Shown here: piece by piece, positions 33,869 through 42,460 of the stretch
Position numbering within the stretch: position 1 is the first letter of the stretch
Layout of the letters: the number at the start of each line of letters is the position of its first letter
Source of the DNA: 73-13 sp035555435
GTDB lineage: Bacteria; Actinomycetota; Actinomycetes; Actinomycetales; Microbacteriaceae
Length of the DNA: 64,000 nucleotides
NCBI GenBank assembly: GCA_035555435.1
Contig: DATMGN010000019.1
Span: 1-64,000 of the forward strand
Direction: 5' to 3'
Made by a program: the position numbers and the translations under genes
Notes under the pieces: generated by a model
Seen by the model: only the letters and a program-made list of their open reading frames with translations
Databases searched by the model: none
What the model was told of the DNA's origin: nothing

Positions 33869-35328
33869 ACCGGGATGAGGGTGTACTTCGTGTCGAGGTA
33901 CTCGTGGATGCCCTCGAAGGAGCCCTCCCGGCCGACGCCCGACATCTTCACGCCGCCGAACGGCGCGGCCGCGTTGGACACGAGCCCGGTGTTGAGCCCC
34001 ATCATGCCGGTGTCGAGCCGGTCGATCATGCGGTGGCCGCGGGCGAGGTCCTCCGTGAAGACGTAGGACACGAGCCCATACTCGGTGCCGTTGGCGAGCG
34101 CGACCGCCTCGTCCTCGGTGCGGAACGTCGTGATCGCGAGCACCGGGCCGAAGATCTCCTCGCGCAGCAGTCGCGCGTCGGCGGTGACGCCGGTCAGCAG
34201 CGTCGGGGCGTAGAAGGTCCCGTCGCCCGCGATGGGGGCACCGCCGAGGACGGCCGTCGCGCCCTTGCCGATCGCGTCCTGCACGAGCTCGTCGGTCGCG
34301 CGCACCTGGTTGTCGTCGACGAGCGGGCCGATCGTGACGCCCTCCTCGGTGCCGCGGCCGACCTGGAAGGCGGCGACGCGCTCGCGCACCTTCGCGGCGA
34401 ACGCCTCGGCGACCGACTCGTGGACGATGAACCGGTTCGCGGCGGTGCAGGCCTGCCCGATGTTGCGGAACTTCGCGAGCATCGCCCCGTCGACCGCCTT
34501 GTCGAGGTCCGCGTCCTCGAAGACGACGAACGGCGCATTGCCGCCGAGCTCCATCGACACGCGCAGCACACCCTTCGCCGCCTGCTCCATGAGCCGCACA
34601 CCGACCTCGGTCGAGCCCGTGAAGGAGAGCTTGCGCAGCCGCGGGTCGTCGATGATCGGCGCGGAGAGCTTCGAGGCGGAGGACGAGGTGACGACGTTGA
34701 CCACGCCGGCCGGCAGCCCGACCTCCTCGAGCAGCGCCGCGAAGGCGAGCGTCGTGAGCGGGGTCAGCGTCGCCGGCTTGACGACCGAGGTGCAGCCTGC
34801 GGCGATCGCGGGTGCGATCTTGCGCGTCGCCATCGCGAGCGGGAAGTTCCACGGCGTCACGAGGAACGTGGGGCCGACCGGCCGCTGCGAGACGATCATC
34901 CGCCCCGTGCCCTCAGGGTTGAGCCCGTAGCGGCCGTGAATGCGCGGCGCCTCCTCGGAGAACCAGCGCAGGAACTCGGCCCCGTAGTTGACCTCGCCGC
35001 GCGCCTCCGCGAGCGGCTTGCCCATCTCGAGTGTCATGAGGAGCGCGAACTCCTCGCGCCGCTCGATGAGCAGGTCGAAGGCGGAGCGCAGCAGCTCTCC
35101 GCGCACGCGCGGCGCCGTCGCGGCCCACGCGTCCTGCGCGGCGACCGCGGCGTCGAGCGCGCGGACGCCGTCCGCGGGCGACGCGTCGGCGATCTCCTTG
35201 ATGATCTCGCCCGTCGAAGGATCGTGGACGGGGATCGTGCCCCCGTGCTCGCCGTCGACCCACTGGCCGCCGATGAACAGCTGGCCGGGCACCCTGTCGA
35301 GGAGATCGCGTTCTGCGCTGACGCTCAT
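33865..35328 (-). CDS. gabD: NAD(P)-dependent succinate-semialdehyde dehydrogenase
   Basis: The 487-residue ALDH has Asn161 in TPWNFPLA, the general base Glu260 in MELGGNAPFVVFEDADLD and nucleophile Cys294 in NIGQACTAANRF. The SMELGGNAPF and GACTAAN-like signature plus MGLNTGLVSNAAAPFGG places it in the GabD group, which oxidises succinate semialdehyde to succinate. It lies near agmatine genes and just upstream, divergently, of sucCD, so it may finish putrescine-GABA breakdown; no transaminase is visible in the window. It heads a two-gene operon with the amidohydrolase. Confidence 0.87.
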   Translation of the reverse strand: MSVSAERDLLDRVPGQLFIGGQWVDGEHGGTIPVHDPSTGEIIKEIADASPADGVRALDAAVAAQDAWAATAPRVRGELLRSAFDLLIERREEFALLMTLEMGKPLAEARGEVNYGAEFLRWFSEEAPRIHGRYGLNPEGTGRMIVSQRPVGPTFLVTPWNFPLAMATRKIAPAIAAGCTSVVKPATLTPLTTLAFAALLEEVGLPAGVVNVVTSSSASKLSAPIIDDPRLRKLSFTGSTEVGVRLMEQAAKGVLRVSMELGGNAPFVVFEDADLDKAVDGAMLAKFRNIGQACTAANRFIVHESVAEAFAAKVRERVAAFQVGRGTEEGVTIGPLVDDNQVRATDELVQDAIGKGATAVLGGAPIAGDGTFYAPTLLTGVTADARLLREEIFGPVLAITTFRTEDEAVALANGTEYGLVSYVFTEDLARGHRMIDRLDTGMMGLNTGLVSNAAAPFGGVKMSGVGREGSFEGIHEYLDTKYTLIPV

Positions 35329-35429
35329 GGCGCACAGCTTATGCCCGCGTGCCGAGGCCGGTCAGTGCATCCATCCTTCGGGAGTAGGATGTCCCGCGGC
35401 CCGTTTCGCGGAATGTAGGGAAGCACGCA

Positions 35430-36593
35430 GTGGATCTGTTCGAGTACCAGGCCCGTGACATCTTCGAGAAGTACGGGGTCCCCGTACTCGCCGGTATCGT
35501 CGCGGACACCCCCGAGGAGGTGCGCGCCGCAGCCGAGCAGCTCGGGGGCGTCACCGTCGTCAAGGCGCAGGTGAAGGTCGGCGGTCGCGGCAAGGCGGGC
35601 GGCGTCAAGGTCGCGAAGACCCCCGAGGACGCCTACGAGGCGGCGAAGTCGATCCTCGGCCTCGACATCAAGGGGCACGTCGTCAAGCGCGTCATGGTCG
35701 CCGCGGGCGCCGACATCAAGGAGGAGTACTACTTCTCCGTGCTGCTGGACCGGGCCAACCGCTCCTACCTCTCACTCAGCTCCTACGAGGGCGGCATGGA
35801 GATCGAGCAGCTCGCCGAGGAGCGCCCGGAGGCGCTCGCGAAGGTCGAGATCGACCCCGCCGCGGGCCTCTCGCTCGAGCAGGCCAAGGCGATCGCGGTC
35901 GCCGCGAAGTTCCCCGCGGAGATCGTCGACAAGGTCGCGCCCGTCTTCGTCAAGCTCTACGAGGTCTACACGGGGGAGGACGCGACGCTCGTCGAGGTCA
36001 ACCCGCTCGTGCTCACGGGCGCCGGCGAGATCGTCGCGCTCGACGGCAAGGTCTCCCTCGATGAGAACGCCGGCTTCCGCCACCCCGAGCACGAGGCGCT
36101 CGAGGACAAGGACGCGGCCGACCCGCTCGAGGCGAAGGCGAAGGCCCACGACCTCAACTACGTCAAGCTCGACGGCCAGGTCGGCATCATCGGCAACGGC
36201 GCGGGCCTCGTCATGTCCACGCTCGACGTCGTCGCCTACGCGGGCGAGAACCACGGCGGCGTGAAGCCCGCGAACTTCCTCGACATCGGCGGCGGCGCCA
36301 ACGCGGAGATCATGGCCGCCGGCCTCGACGTCATCCTCGGCGACGCGCAGGTCAAGAGCGTCTTCGTCAACGTGTTCGGGGGCATCACCTCCTGCGTCGC
36401 CGTCGCGAACGGCATCGTCAAGGCCCTCGAGATCCTCGGCGACGCGGCGACCAAGCCGCTCGTCGTCCGCCTCGACGGCAACCAGGTGGAGGAGGGCAAG
36501 GCGATCCTCGCCGCCGCCGCGCACCCGCTCGTCACGATCGCCGAAAACATGGACCAGGGCGCCGACAAGGCCGCCGAGCTCGCCGCCGCGTAA
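35430..36593 (+). CDS. sucC: succinyl-CoA synthetase beta subunit
   Basis: The 387-residue ATP-grasp subunit opens DLFEYQARDIFEKYGVPV. It carries KAQVKVGGRGKAGGVK, the nucleotide-site EVNPLVLTGAGEIVALDGKV stretch and the C-terminal NVFGGITSCVAVANGIVKA loop. With SucD it interconverts succinyl-CoA and succinate with ATP/GTP formation in the TCA cycle. It uses a GTG start with GGGA upstream. Eleven bases separate it from sucD. Confidence 0.96.
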   Translation: MDLFEYQARDIFEKYGVPVLAGIVADTPEEVRAAAEQLGGVTVVKAQVKVGGRGKAGGVKVAKTPEDAYEAAKSILGLDIKGHVVKRVMVAAGADIKEEYYFSVLLDRANRSYLSLSSYEGGMEIEQLAEERPEALAKVEIDPAAGLSLEQAKAIAVAAKFPAEIVDKVAPVFVKLYEVYTGEDATLVEVNPLVLTGAGEIVALDGKVSLDENAGFRHPEHEALEDKDAADPLEAKAKAHDLNYVKLDGQVGIIGNGAGLVMSTLDVVAYAGENHGGVKPANFLDIGGGANAEIMAAGLDVILGDAQVKSVFVNVFGGITSCVAVANGIVKALEILGDAATKPLVVRLDGNQVEEGKAILAAAAHPLVTIAENMDQGADKAAELAAA

Positions 36594-36603
36594 GGACTGA
36601 AGA

Positions 36604-37503
36604 ATGTCGATCTACCTCAACAAGGACAGCAAGGTCATCGTCCAGGGCATCACGGGCGGCGAGGGCACCAAGCACACCGCGCTCATGCTCAAGGCGGGCA
36701 CGAACGTCGTCGGCGGCGTCAACGCGCGCAAGGCCGGCACGACCGTGACCCACGAGGCGGCGGACGGCACCGAGATCGTGCTCCCCGTCTTCGCGAGCGT
36801 CGCCGAGGCGATGGCCGCGACCGGCGCGGACGTGTCGATCGCGTTCGTCCCCCCGGCGTTCTCGAAGGACGCGATGATCGAGGCGATCGACGCCGAGATC
36901 CCGCTCCTCGTCGTCATCACCGAGGGCATCCCCGTGCAGGACTCCGCCGAGGCCTGGGCGCATGCCAAGGCGAAGGGCAAGACCCGCATCATCGGCCCGA
37001 ACTGCCCCGGCATTATCACCCCGGGCGAGGCGCTCGTCGGCATCACCCCGGCGAATATCACGGGCAAGGGCCCCATCGGCCTCGTCTCGAAGTCGGGCAC
37101 GCTGACGTACCAGATGATGTACGAGCTGCGCGACCTCGGCTTCTCGACCGCGATCGGCATCGGCGGCGACCCCATCATCGGCACGACGCACATCGACGCC
37201 CTCCGGGCCTTCCAGGACGACCCCGAGACGAAGGCGATCGTCATGATCGGCGAGATCGGCGGCGACGCGGAGGAGCGGGCGGCGGACTTCATCAAGGCGA
37301 ACGTCACGAAGCCGGTCGTCGGCTACGTCGCGGGCTTCACCGCTCCCGAGGGCAAGACGATGGGCCACGCCGGCGCGATCGTGTCCGGCTCGGCCGGCAC
37401 CGCCGAGGCGAAGAAGGTCGCGCTCGAGGCCGCGGGCGTCAAGGTCGGCAAGACGCCGTCCGAGACGGCGAGCCTCATGCGCGAGATCATCGCGGCGCTC
37501 TGA
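36604..37503 (+). CDS. sucD: succinyl-CoA synthetase alpha subunit
   Basis: The 299-residue subunit has the CoA-binding Rossmann motif VQGITGGEGTKHT, GPNCPGIITPGE and SGTLTYQMMYEL. The phosphohistidine is His254 in MGHAGAIVSGSAGTA. It forms the heteromer with SucC. AAGGAC precedes the ATG. The downstream membrane-protein genes run on the same strand and may be read through from this operon. Confidence 0.96.
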   Translation: MSIYLNKDSKVIVQGITGGEGTKHTALMLKAGTNVVGGVNARKAGTTVTHEAADGTEIVLPVFASVAEAMAATGADVSIAFVPPAFSKDAMIEAIDAEIPLLVVITEGIPVQDSAEAWAHAKAKGKTRIIGPNCPGIITPGEALVGITPANITGKGPIGLVSKSGTLTYQMMYELRDLGFSTAIGIGGDPIIGTTHIDALRAFQDDPETKAIVMIGEIGGDAEERAADFIKANVTKPVVGYVAGFTAPEGKTMGHAGAIVSGSAGTAEAKKVALEAAGVKVGKTPSETASLMREIIAAL

Positions 37504-37536
37504 GCCGAAGCCCGCGCACGCGGGTAGCGTTGGTCC

Positions 37537-38022
37537 GTGGCCTCGAACCTGACGCGCTGGATCCGCGAACGACTCGCGACGGCGCCGGCGATCTACGGGC
37601 TCATCGTCTACGTCGTGCTCATCGCGGCGACGAGCGACTACGAGCACGACGCCTACCTCGTCTTCGTCTGGTCGGCGCTCGGGCTCATCGTCTTCTACCT
37701 CGCGCACTCCTTCGCGGAGGGCCTTGCGGCGCATGACGAGCCCGACCTGTGGAAGGCCGCGAAGCGGGGCCTGAGGCACTCGCTCGGCATGCTCTACTCC
37801 GCGGTCCTGCCATCGATCGCGATCCTCGTCTGCGCGCTCGTCGGGCTCGACGGCGATCACGCCTCGGACTGGGCGCTCCTCGTCGGGCTCGTCGTCCTCG
37901 GCTACCTCGGCTACCAGGCGACGGCCGATCGTGGCAAGCCGGTCTGGGTGCGCATCCTCAGCGCGTTCGTGACCGCGCTGCTCGGCTTCGTCATCATGAT
38001 CATCGACTACGCGGTGCACTGA
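37537..38022 (+). CDS. integral membrane protein of unknown function
   Basis: The 161-residue protein starts at GTG and has about five predicted helices (IYGLIVYVVLIAATS, WSALGLIVFYLAHSFAEGL, LYSAVLPSIAILVCALVG, LLVGLVVLGYLGYQ, LLGFVIMIIDYAV). Charged loops include AAHDEPDLWKAAKRGLRH. No catalytic motif is recognised. It lies between sucD and a larger membrane gene, 3 bases ahead of the latter, so the two are probably co-transcribed. Confidence 0.75.
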   Translation: MASNLTRWIRERLATAPAIYGLIVYVVLIAATSDYEHDAYLVFVWSALGLIVFYLAHSFAEGLAAHDEPDLWKAAKRGLRHSLGMLYSAVLPSIAILVCALVGLDGDHASDWALLVGLVVLGYLGYQATADRGKPVWVRILSAFVTALLGFVIMIIDYAVH

Positions 38023-38025
38023 GCC

Positions 38026-39264
38026 GTGCCCCGCTGGCTCACCGCGATCTTCGCCGCGGCGGAGACGCTCCTCGTCCTCGCGATCGGCGTCGGCATCCCG
38101 CTCGTGACCGCGACGCTCGTGTGGGCGGCGCAGTACGGGTTCGCGGCCGACTACATCGTGGTGTGGCGGGTCGCGGCCGACACGTGGCTCCTCGGCCACG
38201 GCGTCGACGTGACCTTCACGCTCGCCCCCGAGACCGCCGACGCGCTCGGGCTCGCGGGCGCGTCGGTCCCGGTCGACATCACGATCGCGCTCCTCGGGTT
38301 CGCCCTGCTCACCTTCCTGCTCGCGCTACGAGCCGGACGCCGCGTGTCGGAGGCGGGGCACCCGATCGTCGGCGGGCTCGCGGCCGTCGCCGTGTTCGCC
38401 GGCGGCACCGTCGCGATCGTCATCACCGCGCTGCACGTCGACGCCCGGCCCTCGATCGTGCAGGGGGTCATCCTCCCGACGGCGATCTTCGCGGCCGGCC
38501 TCGCGGTCGGCATGGCGACGTCGTCCCTACGACCGCAGCGCGAGGGCTCCGACCGCTTCTCGCGGGCCGTCGCCCGCGTGCGCGGCCGCATTCCCGTGGG
38601 CCTGCGGGTCGGCATCGACGGCGCGGTGCGCGGCTCGCTCGCCGCGGTCGCGGGACTCCTCGCCGTCGCGGCCATCGTGACCGCGCTGTCGATCGGCATC
38701 GCGTTCGCCCAGATGATCGCGTTGTACGAATCGCTCAACGCCGAGATTCTCGGGGGCGCCGTCCTCACCGTCGCCCAGCTCGCGCTGCTGCCGAACGCCG
38801 TGATCTGGACCGCGTCGTGGCTCGTCGGCCCCGGGTTCGCGGTCGGTGCGGGCTCGAGCGTGAGCCCCTTCGCGACGAGCCTCGGGCCCGTGCCGCCAAT
38901 CCCGCTGTTCGGCGCGATCCCGCCCGAGGCGTCGCCGTTCGCCTGGGTGCTCCTCGTCGCGCCCCTCGCGGCGGGCCTCGTCGCCGGCATCCTGACCCAT
39001 CGCCGGATCAACGACGTCCTGCGCGACTGGTGGGCCGTGCTCGTCGCCCTCGTCGCCGGCGTGCTCGGCGGCCTCGTGATGGGCCTGCTCGCGGCCTGGT
39101 CCGCCGGGGCGGGCGGCCCGGGCCGGCTCGACACGCTCGGGCCCGACGGGCTCCAGGTCGGGATCTGGTCCGGCATCGCGTTCTGCGTCTCGATGGTGCT
39201 CGGCATGCTCGTCAACGCGCAGATCGAGACGCTCTCCCGTCGCAGCCTCCCGCTCTCCCGCTGA
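38026..39264 (+). CDS. large integral membrane protein, DUF6350-like
   Basis: The 412-residue protein has about ten predicted helices, alanine- and glycine-rich, with the long loop PRPSIVQGVILPTAIFAAGL and RPQREGSDRFSRAVARVR. Proteins of this build (DUF6350) regularly sit just upstream of purN in actinobacteria, which is the order here. The GTG start follows the previous stop by 3 bases. Its stop codon overlaps the left arm of a long inverted repeat. Function unknown. Confidence 0.75.
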   Translation: MPRWLTAIFAAAETLLVLAIGVGIPLVTATLVWAAQYGFAADYIVVWRVAADTWLLGHGVDVTFTLAPETADALGLAGASVPVDITIALLGFALLTFLLALRAGRRVSEAGHPIVGGLAAVAVFAGGTVAIVITALHVDARPSIVQGVILPTAIFAAGLAVGMATSSLRPQREGSDRFSRAVARVRGRIPVGLRVGIDGAVRGSLAAVAGLLAVAAIVTALSIGIAFAQMIALYESLNAEILGGAVLTVAQLALLPNAVIWTASWLVGPGFAVGAGSSVSPFATSLGPVPPIPLFGAIPPEASPFAWVLLVAPLAAGLVAGILTHRRINDVLRDWWAVLVALVAGVLGGLVMGLLAAWSAGAGGPGRLDTLGPDGLQVGIWSGIAFCVSMVLGMLVNAQIETLSRRSLPLSR

Positions 39265-39327
39265 AGGTGCACGTTCGCACCCAAGGTGCACGCTCTTGCG
39301 CGCACACTGCGTGCGAACGCGCACCTT
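39264..39327. repeat. 64-base inverted repeat between the DUF6350 gene and purN
   Basis: AAGGTGCACGTTCGCAC (39264-39280) pairs with GTGCGAACGCGCACCTT (39311-39327) with one mismatch. The centre carries a second AAGGTGCACG unit. It begins at the last base of the upstream stop codon and ends 25 bases before the purN start; a related element lies at 29751-29794. Confidence 0.75.
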
Positions 39328-39352
39328 GAGCGGCGGCGGTATCCTTGAGGTC

Positions 39353-40024
39353 GTGCTCCGGGTCGTCGCGCTGATCTCCGGCGGGGGCACCAACCTCAAG
39401 GCGCTGCTGGAAGCCGCCGACCAACCGGACTTCCCGGCGAGAGTCGTCGCCGTCGGTGCGGACGTCGAAGCGGACGGCCTCGCGTTCGCCGAGGAGCGCG
39501 GCATCCCGACATTCGTCGTGCCGTTGAGCGGCCACGCGGATCGCGCCGCCTGGGGCGACGCGCTGCTCGAGCAGATCCAGGTGTGGGCGCCCGACCTCAC
39601 CGTGCTGAGCGGGTTCATGCGCCTGCTGCCGCCCGCCGTCGTCACGGCGCTGTCGCCCGCGCTCGTCAACACGCACCCCGCATACCTCCCCGAGTTCCCC
39701 GGCGCGCACGCGGTACGCGACGCGCTCGCGGCCGGCGCGCAGCAGACCGGCGCGAGCGTCATCGTCGTCGACGCCGGCGTCGACACCGGCCCCATCGTCG
39801 TGCGCGAGCGCGTGCCCGTGCACACCGGCGACACCGAGGCGAGCCTGCACGAGCGCATCAAGCCCGTCGAGCGACGACTGCTCATCGACGTCGTGCGCCA
39901 GGTCGCCGAAGGCACCCTTCGACTCGTTTCGCTCGCTCAGGCAGCCGGAGGGCAGCTCGCTCAGGGGGCCGGCGGGGCGCCGCAGTCCACGCAGTCAGCG
40001 TCCGCAGAACAGGAGACTCGCTAG
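39353..40024 (+). CDS. purN: phosphoribosylglycinamide formyltransferase
   Basis: The 223-residue GART transfers formyl from 10-formyl-THF to GAR in purine synthesis. It opens VVALISGGGTNLKALL and has the catalytic set Asn106-His108 in VNTHPAYLPEFPGAHA and Asp144 in VDAGVDTGPIV. The GTG at 39353 with TTGAGG upstream is the start. The enzyme core ends near residue 188; the last 30 residues are encoded by a dispersed repeat and are Gln/Ala-rich, atypical for PurN. Its TAG directly touches the purH ATG. Confidence 0.93.
   Translation: MLRVVALISGGGTNLKALLEAADQPDFPARVVAVGADVEADGLAFAEERGIPTFVVPLSGHADRAAWGDALLEQIQVWAPDLTVLSGFMRLLPPAVVTALSPALVNTHPAYLPEFPGAHAVRDALAAGAQQTGASVIVVDAGVDTGPIVVRERVPVHTGDTEASLHERIKPVERRLLIDVVRQVAEGTLRLVSLAQAAGGQLAQGAGGAPQSTQSASAEQETR
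39915..39941. repeat. dispersed repeat embedded in the purN 3' end
   Basis: CCCTTCGACTCGTTTCGC continuing TCGCTCAGG is the reverse complement of the pcrA-embedded repeat with two changes. A second CTCGCTCAGGG follows at about 39956. It encodes the end of the PurN core and a nonconserved tail. Confidence 0.7.
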
Positions 40025-41614
40025 ATGTCCGGACCCACGATCGACCCGTCGGAGTACCGCGAGCGCGACGTCGTCCCGATCCGCCGCGCCCTCGTCGCCG
40101 TGAGCGACAAGACGGGGCTCGTCGACCTCGCGCGCGCGCTCACCGACGCCGGCGTCGAGATCGTCTCCACGGGCGGCACGGGCGCCGCGATCGCCGACGC
40201 GGGCCTCCCCGTCACCCAGGTGCAGGAAGTCACCGGCTACCCCGAGCACCTCGACGGCCGGGTGCGCACGCTGCACCCCGGCGTCCATTCGGGCCTCCTC
40301 GCGGACCTGCGGCTCGAGCGCCACGAGCACGAGCTCGCCGAGTTCGGCATCGCGCCGTTCGAGCTCGTCGTCGTCAACCTCTACCCCTTCGTCCAGACGG
40401 TCGCCTCCGGCGCCGCGGCGAACGCGATCGTCGAGCAGATCGACATCGGCGGCCCCGCGATGGTGCGCGCCGCCGCGAAGAACCACGCGAACGTCGCCGT
40501 CGTGACCGACCCCGCCCGCTACGGCGAGATCGTCGCCGCGCTCGCCTCAGGCGGCACCACCCTCGCGCAGCGCCAGGGGCTCGCCCGCGACGCCTTCCGC
40601 CACACCGCGTCCTACGACGTCGCCGTCGCCAGCTGGCTCGGCGCCGACGTCGCACCCGACGCCGACGCGGGCGGCTTCCCCGAGTGGGCGGGCGCGAGCT
40701 GGACGAGGCGCGAGTCGCTGCGCTACGGCGAGAACTCGCACCAGTCCGCCGCGCTCTACGGGCAGAACGCCGGTCGCCCCGGCATCGCGCAGGCCCGGCA
40801 GCTCGGCGGCAAGGAGATGAGCTACAACAACTACGTCGACGCCGACGCGGCGGTGCGCGCCGCCTACGACCACGAGGGCCCCGCCGTCGCGATCATCAAG
40901 CATGCGAACCCCTGCGGCATCGCGACCGCGTCGACGCTCGCCGAGGCGCACGCGCTCGCACACGAATGCGACCCCGTCTCCGCGTTCGGCGGCGTCATCG
41001 CCGCCAATCGCCCGGTCGACCTCGCGACGGCCGAGTCGATCGCGCCGATCTTCACCGAGGTCATCGCCGCGCCCGGCTTCTCGCTCGAGGCCGTCGAGCT
41101 CCTCGGCCAGAAGAAGAACCTGCGCCTCATCGAGCTCCCGGACGGCTTCGAGACGCCCTCGCTCGAGCTGCGCCAGGTCTCCGGCGGGCTGCTGATGCAG
41201 CAGGCCGACCGGCACTTCGCCGACGTCGCGGGCTGGGAGCTCGTCGCGGGGGAGCCGGCGGACGCGGCGACGCTCGCCGACCTCGCGTTCTCCTGGCGCG
41301 CGGTCCGCGCCGTCAAGTCGAACGCGATCCTGCTCGCCTCGCGCGGCGCGTCGGTCGGCGTGGGGATGGGTCAGGTCAACCGCGTCGACTCGTGCCGCCT
41401 CGCCGTCTCGCGTGCGGGCGAGCGGGCGGCCGGATCGGTCGCCGCGAGCGACGCGTTCTTCCCCTTCGCGGACGGACCCGAGATCCTCATCGATGCGGGC
41501 GTCAGAGCCATCGTGCAGCCGGGCGGCTCGGTGCGCGACGAGGAGGTCATCGCGCTCGCGGTCTCACGCGGCGTGACGATGTACTTCACGGGCGAGCGGC
41601 ACTTCTTCCACTAG
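40025..41614 (+). CDS. purH: bifunctional AICAR formyltransferase/IMP cyclohydrolase
   Basis: The 529-residue enzyme performs the last two steps of IMP synthesis. The N-terminal MGS-fold cyclohydrolase has RRALVAVSDKTGLVDLAR, IVSTGGTGAAI and DGRVRTLHPGVH. The C-terminal formyltransferase has WTRRESLRYGENSHQSAALY, KHANPCGIATA (catalytic Lys-His) and DAFFPFADGPEI. It immediately follows purN. Its substrate AICAR (ZMP) relates to the ligand of the ZTP riboswitch at 51.4 kb. Confidence 0.96.
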   Translation: MSGPTIDPSEYRERDVVPIRRALVAVSDKTGLVDLARALTDAGVEIVSTGGTGAAIADAGLPVTQVQEVTGYPEHLDGRVRTLHPGVHSGLLADLRLERHEHELAEFGIAPFELVVVNLYPFVQTVASGAAANAIVEQIDIGGPAMVRAAAKNHANVAVVTDPARYGEIVAALASGGTTLAQRQGLARDAFRHTASYDVAVASWLGADVAPDADAGGFPEWAGASWTRRESLRYGENSHQSAALYGQNAGRPGIAQARQLGGKEMSYNNYVDADAAVRAAYDHEGPAVAIIKHANPCGIATASTLAEAHALAHECDPVSAFGGVIAANRPVDLATAESIAPIFTEVIAAPGFSLEAVELLGQKKNLRLIELPDGFETPSLELRQVSGGLLMQQADRHFADVAGWELVAGEPADAATLADLAFSWRAVRAVKSNAILLASRGASVGVGMGQVNRVDSCRLAVSRAGERAAGSVAASDAFFPFADGPEILIDAGVRAIVQPGGSVRDEEVIALAVSRGVTMYFTGERHFFH

Positions 41615-41943
41615 GCCGGGCTCCAGCGGGCGCGGCGCATGTCGATGCGCAGCGGGCTCAGCATCGGCGTGCCCTCCTCGCGGTACCGGTCCTGCGCCTG
41701 CGCCTCATACCCCGGCAGCAGGTGGCCGTCCGCGTAGACGACGCGCCACCACGGCAGCTCCCCGCCGCTGTGCGCCATGATGCGCCCGACCGCGCGGGCC
41801 GCGCGCGACCCGACCGCCGCCGCGACCTCACCGTACGCCATGACGCGGCCCGACGGGATCGACTCGGCGACCGCGTAGACCGCCTCGCGGAAAGCCTCGT
41901 AGTCGGACGGGGCGGACTCGGTGAGCTCAGGGGCCGCCGTCAC
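41611..41943 (-). CDS. alkyltransferase-like protein (MGMT family, cysteine replaced by tryptophan)
   Basis: The 110-residue protein matches the C-terminal DNA-binding domain of O6-alkylguanine transferases (ESIPSGRVMAYGEVA, ARAVGRIMAHSG). Where the active site PCHRV should be it reads PWWRV at residues 64-68, so the alkyl-accepting cysteine is absent. This is the mark of ATL proteins, which bind O6-alkylguanine and hand the lesion to nucleotide excision repair. Its stop overlaps the purH stop region; its start overlaps the GNAT stop by 4 bases. Confidence 0.87.
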   Translation of the reverse strand: MTAAPELTESAPSDYEAFREAVYAVAESIPSGRVMAYGEVAAAVGSRAARAVGRIMAHSGGELPWWRVVYADGHLLPGYEAQAQDRYREEGTPMLSPLRIDMRRARWSPA

Positions 41944-42392
41944 AGGGCGAGGACCCCGAAGTTCTCCCCGTACTGCGTCTCGCGCACGACGACGAAGCCG
42001 AGCGCGCGGAAGAAGTGGTCGGGGCTGTCCTCACCGGGCTCCCACAGCGCGGTGATCTGCGAGAAGCCGCGCGACTTCGCCTCGGCGGCGAGCGCCCGCA
42101 CCGCGAATGAGCCGATCCCGCGGCCCTGGTGCTCGCCCGCGACCGTCACCCGCCAGACGGCGGAGCGGAGCTCCTCCTGCGGGTCCTCCGGCGCGAAGTT
42201 GCCGCGCACGAAGCCCACGACCTCGTCGCCCTCGAGCACGACGCGCGGCCACGAGGCGGCCGGATCCGTGTACGAGTCGGCGAGCGAGTACGTCGGGGGC
42301 GTGACGTACTGGTCCTGGCCGCTGCGCAGCGTGAGCGAGTTCGCCGCGAGTGCGGTCGTTGCCGAGAGCTCCTCGAGCCGAAGGGACGCCAT
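41940..42392 (-). CDS. GNAT family N-acetyltransferase
   Basis: The 150-residue acetyltransferase has the acetyl-CoA loop as VAGEHQGRGIGSFAVRAL and a C-terminal HFFRALGFVVVRETQYGE. The N-terminal TPPTYSLADSYTDP resembles diamine/spermidine acetyltransferases, so polyamine acetylation is possible, which would fit the agmatine genes nearby. That assignment is tentative. It is co-transcribed with the ATL gene, overlapping by 4 bases. Confidence 0.8.
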   Translation of the reverse strand: MASLRLEELSATTALAANSLTLRSGQDQYVTPPTYSLADSYTDPAASWPRVVLEGDEVVGFVRGNFAPEDPQEELRSAVWRVTVAGEHQGRGIGSFAVRALAAEAKSRGFSQITALWEPGEDSPDHFFRALGFVVVRETQYGENFGVLAL

Positions 42393-42460
42393 GGACCCAG
42401 GTTATGCGGCGATGCGCGGACCTGTCACCCCGGGCCGAGGCATCCCGCTATGCTCGCCGC

